Made by a program: the position numbers and the translations under genes
Assembly: GCF_019649055.1 (NCBI RefSeq)
Contig: NW_026570222.1
Span: 3,782,001-3,846,000, forward strand
DNA: 64,000 bases
From: Paramacrobiotus metropolitanus
Taxonomy: Eukaryota > Tardigrada > Eutardigrada > Parachela > Macrobiotidae
Reading direction: 5' to 3'
The notes under the pieces: model-generated
Database searches by the model: none
Told to the model about the DNA's origin: nothing
What the model saw: only the letters and a program-made list of their open reading frames with translations
Part shown: piece after piece, positions 60,101-64,000 of the stretch
Position numbering within the stretch: the first letter of the stretch is position 1
Layout of the letters: each line of letters begins with the position of its first letter

Positions 60101-60272
60101 TCAGATTTTGATAGGGCAACGACAAGGGATGATTGGAAAGATCTCTACGTAGTCGTTTGTGTGGGGGTTGATTTTCAATATCTGAATTGGACTTCTGAAT
60201 GGGAACGATACGCTGGCGACGGGAAAAAAGTCCCGACAACTCATCGATAACGCAGTCCGTCCGTGGAGGCAT
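57121..60272 (-). CDS. ANAPC2: Anaphase-promoting complex subunit 2 (cullin-like)
   Basis: Three long exons in phase: 59134-60272, 58105-59055 and 57121-57979, about 982 residues (human about 820). APC2 is the cullin scaffold that holds the RING subunit APC11 in the cell-cycle ubiquitin ligase. Seen: the cullin-homology region with IELLMSIYGGQDVFINEYQL, LAEKLLGYYSFDSEEESKHL, KMMTKRFGENLLQRSDVMSR, and HNYWPEIRTEKLRMP. The C-terminal winged helix reads WKYMTTVLNNVPTITIDRLF, then DHLRQYLDAKVRARELVFSN and NRYSLPKKE. The extra length lies in a polar N-terminal region rich in Gln and Ser. Few, long exons contrast with CAND1. Confidence 0.93.
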
Positions 60273-61380
60273 TGCAAGGAATACCTCTTTCTGCGAAATT
60301 CTGCACGATTAAGGTAAGTAACGGCGAGTAGTAATGAGTACTGCAACACAATAATACAATTAAAAACCTTTGCTCTAGCTGTTGGAGATCTTACTGTTTC
60401 CAAATTTTCCAACTGATAAAAAATCCCTCAATCTTGAGTGGCAGTCGTCAGATCCAAGCTGCTATCTGCACATCAAAAATTGGCCATCTTTGGAATAGTC
60501 AATAGTAATCCACGGGAACAATGCTACCACTGTGATTCTGACAGTATTATGTGGTTACTGGTTACTGGTTACAAGATGTAAACTTTTCAAAATCGGTAAA
60601 AAAAGTTAAAAGGTAAATGAACTTCACTTGTGACTTGTCTAACTTTTTAATAATTAATTACCTAGTTTAAATCCCAAATTTGTATTGATCTTTCTTTATG
60701 AAGCCTTGCTTTGAGGGCTGTTTGGACGTTTTCAGTTGTTTTGACGCTAAGTTTTTAAAATAGTTGCTAGTGGTGGATGGGAGCGTAAGTAACTGCAATG
60801 GTGCACGGAGAGATAGGTGGCCACTCCCTCCGCATGGTTTCCGCCACCTTCGACTCAATGGCCACCGCTTTGGCCTTTGCACTCCATTCAGTCCTCTGCC
60901 TGCATCCGAAAAGATAGGAAAAAGCTCCTCACAAACGTCGACGCATTTATGACTTAACGATTGACCAGAATTCAAAGGGCGAATCATTCTCACGGTGTTT
61001 GGTTGTTCCCGAGCTGATCACATAATTTTGAATTGGTTATTTCGGTAAGTAAATGTTAGATCTTAATTTCGTTATAACCGAAGCCTCAGTTAATGTGGTT
61101 TGGGCCGACCATTGCTCACTCTGGGGATTCGGAGCCAAGAGGTTTCTTAGCGCTGGCGGTGGAGGTTCTCTACATCTACTTGTTGAAAACGCTTTCTCAG
61201 TTTTTCTTCTTGTTTAGGTTTATAGTACTAGTTGTTAACATATATTGTTTGTTTAGGTCCAACGTTGATGCCGTTGTGGTGATTTCGTAACCAGTGTTAA
61301 TCAAGAAAAGTGAGGTTTGGCATGATTTGTTTTGACCGGATGACGAAATCGCTAAAATCCCTTAAACTCAGATTTTACAG
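60273..61380. other. Divergent intergenic region between ANAPC2 and VDAC
   Basis: Promoters of both genes are expected here. Open frames on both strands near 60667-60993 overlap each other and resemble no family. A splice-acceptor-like pyrimidine stretch just before 61381 may mark the end of a leader intron for VDAC. Confidence 0.45.
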
Positions 61381-62514
61381 ATGGCAAGAGTCATGGATAA
61401 TCGTCCCGCAGACGGCAAGGCCAATTTCTCCACTTCATACATCCGAGAACAGCCGCTTCAGGTGTCTAGTGCTCAGGTTGGGGAAATTCCGCCGGCATTT
61501 GCGGATTTGAACCAAAGCATTAGAGACCTGTTCACAAAAAATTACCATATCGGTGAGCGCCAACCCTCAGCGGCCATAGTTCTATGCGATTGTATTTTGG
61601 AAATCAAAGTTTGTGGATGCTTTTGTTGTGGTGTGGTGTTTGTGCATCAAAGTTTTTGGTGGTTTGGTGGAAAATCTATCAGTTTCTAAAAGAATGTGGT
61701 ATGTATAAATATTTTTTGGGCTTGCATAGGTTTCGCGAAAGTCGACATAAAAACCGTCACCGCCAATGGCGTCCAAATCCGTGGTATCGGACAGCAGGAC
61801 ATCGGGTCGGAAGCTCCGCGTGCCTTTGGCTCTCTGGAGCATAAATACGTCCAGCGCAGTTACGGGCTGACACTAATTGAAAGATGGTCCACGGACAACA
61901 TGGTCACAATGGAGGCCTCAGTGGAGGACCAATTTCTTGCCGGAGCCAAAGCCACCTTCTTGGCCGGTCTTTCTGCGCAGACCGGCAAACGCAACGCTGC
62001 ACTCAAGTTCGCCTACAAGCGACCGTTCATCCACCTGACGACGGACGTGGATCTGGACTTCGCCGGTCCCGTTGTCCGCTCATCCGCGGTATCCTCTTAC
62101 AACGGCGTGCGCATTGGCGGGAATGTCGTGGTGGACACGGCCAAATCGGCCATCACCCGCTACAATCTGGCGCTGGGCATGGGCGGACCGCGCTACACAC
62201 TGCACGCCGGTACTACCCATTTCCGCGACTTCGAGATGGGCGTATACAACCGCGTGGATCCCAATCTGGAGGTGGGATTCCAGTCCAACTTCTCCACAAC
62301 GGGAGGAAATACGCTGCTGGCTTTGGGAGCCAAGTACGACATTGATCCGACGGCCTCGGTAAAGGCCAAGCTGGACACGGTGGGACAGCTGGGCGTCAGC
62401 TACACTCAGGAGCTGCGCAAAGGCGTCAAATTGACCCTGTCCACGTTGATTAACGGAGCCAATCTGTCCGGAGGTGGACATCGCTACGGCTTCGGTTTGG
62501 AAGTGGACGTTTGA
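61381..62514 (+). CDS. Voltage-dependent anion channel (mitochondrial porin), N-terminally extended
   Basis: Two exons, 61381-61552 and 61730-62514, about 318 residues; most VDACs have about 283. VDAC is the 19-strand outer-membrane pore for ATP, ADP and metabolites. The conserved N-terminal helix reads PPAFADLNQSIRDLFTKNYH and is preceded by about 35 extra polar residues (MARVMDNRPADGKANFSTSY). No other Met precedes PPAF, so the extension seems real. The barrel follows: GSLEHKYVQRSYGLTLIERW, STDNMVTMEASVEDQ (keeping the hexokinase-linked Glu), GAKYDIDPTASVKAKL and the porin signature GVKLTLSTLINGANLSGGGH. Exon 2 is GC-rich with strongly biased codons, suggesting high expression. Confidence 0.94.
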
Positions 62515-62815
62515 GCTATTCACTGCAACGCTCGATTCAGTTATGATGTTGTGTTTGTCATTATGCGTACTGTACACGGGCTTTGATCATTTGGAGTGTT
62601 ACTAGGCATTCTGGCAGTTATCGGGTGTGGACAGTGTGTTGTGGGAATTGAAATCCCCTTTTGGCTCTTAATTGTCATTAATTGTTTGATTGGTTTGAAT
62701 TTGTTCTTTTGTTTTATCGTGAATATCTATAAAGCCGGCATTTACAAACGGTAATTGTCTCTTGAAGAGAACTCATTGAATCCTATCACAGTCTAACATA
62801 TCGAATTTTAAAGGC
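62515..62815. other. Convergent spacer
   Basis: 3' flanks of VDAC (+) and the sulfotransferase (-). Nothing recognised. Confidence 0.5.
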
Positions 62816-64000
62816 TCATCTTATCAGTTGCGCCTGAAAGTGCAATCTGTCGCGTATGAAATCGTAAAATTCGTACTCCGCCGTCAGATTTTTCCGGATT
62901 ACATCTTTGACATCTTGGGAAACATTTTGTTTGCGGTTCAGTCCTTTGTTAATAACATGATCTGTAATCCACACAATGGCAGTTGTATTGTAAGTAAAAG
63001 TACGAGTAATTCTAATAATTCACAATGTGGCGTACATGTACTGTATCTGTATGGTCATCCCAGTTTCAGTAAGAACTTACACATTCGAAATTTTGCACAT
63101 TACTTCTGCACAAAGTGTCAGAAAATTCTGTAAATCCTATTTCACGTTACGTTGGCTCACTTGGCTGCTTCTAACAATAAGCAAGCACAGGATGTGAGAA
63201 ATATCGTTTTCACCCAATTTTTCTTACCTTGGCTAGCCTTATAAAGTTCCACAACACCCGAAAAGTATTGCGGCAACTGATGCTGCAGGACGCGAAGTGT
63301 AATATCGATATCTTCAAGAACACCGACCACCGTAAAGAATTTCTCAACATTTTCTTTGGCTTTTTCCAGTGCCCATTTGCTATTGTGGTTTCTGTTATAA
63401 AAAAACATTCTTACAATTAGGCAACAAGATATTTGAAGTGATACGAATATACGTATGCATATTGAATATGCCGAGTGTTTTATCACACGATTTTACTTGC
63501 GTAATAATAATAGCCCCAATTTTTTGCAATTGGCTTTTTTCTTCATTAAGTAAACTGCGCTTTATATCTTAAGCACGGAATCTGTTATACAAGAAAGCCG
63601 TTAGAACAGATTCTGACCTCACATAGCTGGCCGCACTTACGAGCATTCGATGTCTTGACCGCAAAAGAAAGCAATCATATTTTTTATGTACATGCCGTCC
63701 ACTAAGCGGCAGTCATAGTCTTTGGCTTTCCGTATGCAATGTTCCAAATCCTGGAAATTGTTTGGTTAATACCTACTATTATCATTTATTTATTGGTTTC
63801 GCAAGCTAGTTAGCCACACAAAATTTATTTTATATTTCACTCATTAAGCGATTGTTTAGTCCAGTCCCTGTACTCACCTTTGATCTTAAACATCAAAGCA
63901 CGAAATTGCGTACGTGCCGGCACTCACCTCGTCGTACCATTTCCGCTCACCCTGTTCGGTGCCTTTTTTCTGGAGCCTTCTCCGGAAGTAAAATTCGGAG
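62816..64000 (-). CDS. Uronyl 2-O-sulfotransferase-like, 3' part only
   Basis: Four exons are seen: at least 63928-64000, 63641-63750, 63238-63391 and 62816-62961. The gene continues beyond the window. Seen: FYFRRRLQKKGTEQGERKWY, DLEHCIRKAKDYDCR, MIAFFCGQDIECS, WALEKAKENVEKFFTVVGVL, LPQYFSGVVELYKASQ and the C-terminal RKNLTAEYEFYDFIRDRLHF. These match the C-terminal half of UST/pipe and HS2ST Golgi sulfotransferases, which transfer sulfate from PAPS to the 2-O position of uronic acids in chondroitin/dermatan or heparan sulfate. The WALEKAK...VVGVLE stretch is closer to UST than to HS2ST. The PAPS-binding loop would be in the missing N-terminal part. Confidence 0.85.

Noticed and set aside
62080-62577. 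165-codon minus-strand frame and other long frames over the VDAC exon
   Set aside because: Antisense and alternate-frame shadows caused by the GC-rich, codon-biased VDAC coding exon.

Overview
This window is animal nuclear DNA. Nearly every recognisable gene is split by short GT-AG introns, often 50-100 bp. Several families are restricted to, or typical of, animals: a basigin/neuroplastin-type immunoglobulin protein, GTP cyclohydrolase I feedback regulatory protein (GFRP), mitochondrial fission factor (MFF), a FAM162 protein, sigma-class glutathione S-transferase (GST), and a uronyl 2-O-sulfotransferase. Dense genes and short introns suggest a small-genome invertebrate, for example a tardigrade or mite-like ecdysozoan. 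The lineage is inference and is not settled by the sequence.

Left part (1-15600): a glutamate decarboxylase gene (+) lacking its 5' exons and carrying a one-base frameshift, with a foldback element just upstream; then CAND1 (-), 30 exons with an intact frame; then a FAM162-family mitochondrial membrane protein (+) with a possible alternative last exon. GFRP (+) follows at 16866-17654.

Accessory island (about 18.2-26 kb): a 1.1-kb foldback element, the 3' part of a retroelement reverse transcriptase (-), a broken integrase-type gene (+), and a decaying intron-bearing copy of eIF3b (-) with nonsense and frameshift lesions. This is the least ordinary part of the window.

Middle (26.8-36.4 kb): a short, Swp1-like ribophorin II (+); ribosomal protein SA (-); a possible Kgd4-like small gene (+) diverging from it; serine palmitoyltransferase subunit 1 (+); MFF (-). 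A gene-poor stretch (36.4-39.6 kb) holds only weak coding-like fragments.

Right part (39.6-64 kb): basigin-like (+), an unrecognised coding region (+), NAA30 (+) convergent with sigma GST (-), MPV17 (-), RPLP0 (+), ANAPC2 (-), a VDAC porin with a long N-terminal extension (+), and the 3' end of a uronyl 2-O-sulfotransferase (-), which runs off the window.

The genes form no operon or dedicated pathway. They are mostly housekeeping: ubiquitin ligase control (CAND1, ANAPC2), mitochondria (FAM162, MFF, MPV17, VDAC), translation (RPSA, RPLP0, eIF3b copy), ER glycosylation (ribophorin II) and sphingolipid synthesis (SPTLC1). I found no clear undescribed system. The best leads are the short ribophorin II, the FAM162 alternative exon, the integrase-like gene cut after its first catalytic Asp, the decayed eIF3b copy, and a perfect 65-bp palindrome. 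Exon boundaries were read by eye from splice consensus, reading phase and family similarity. Most are checked by phase but could be off by a few bases.
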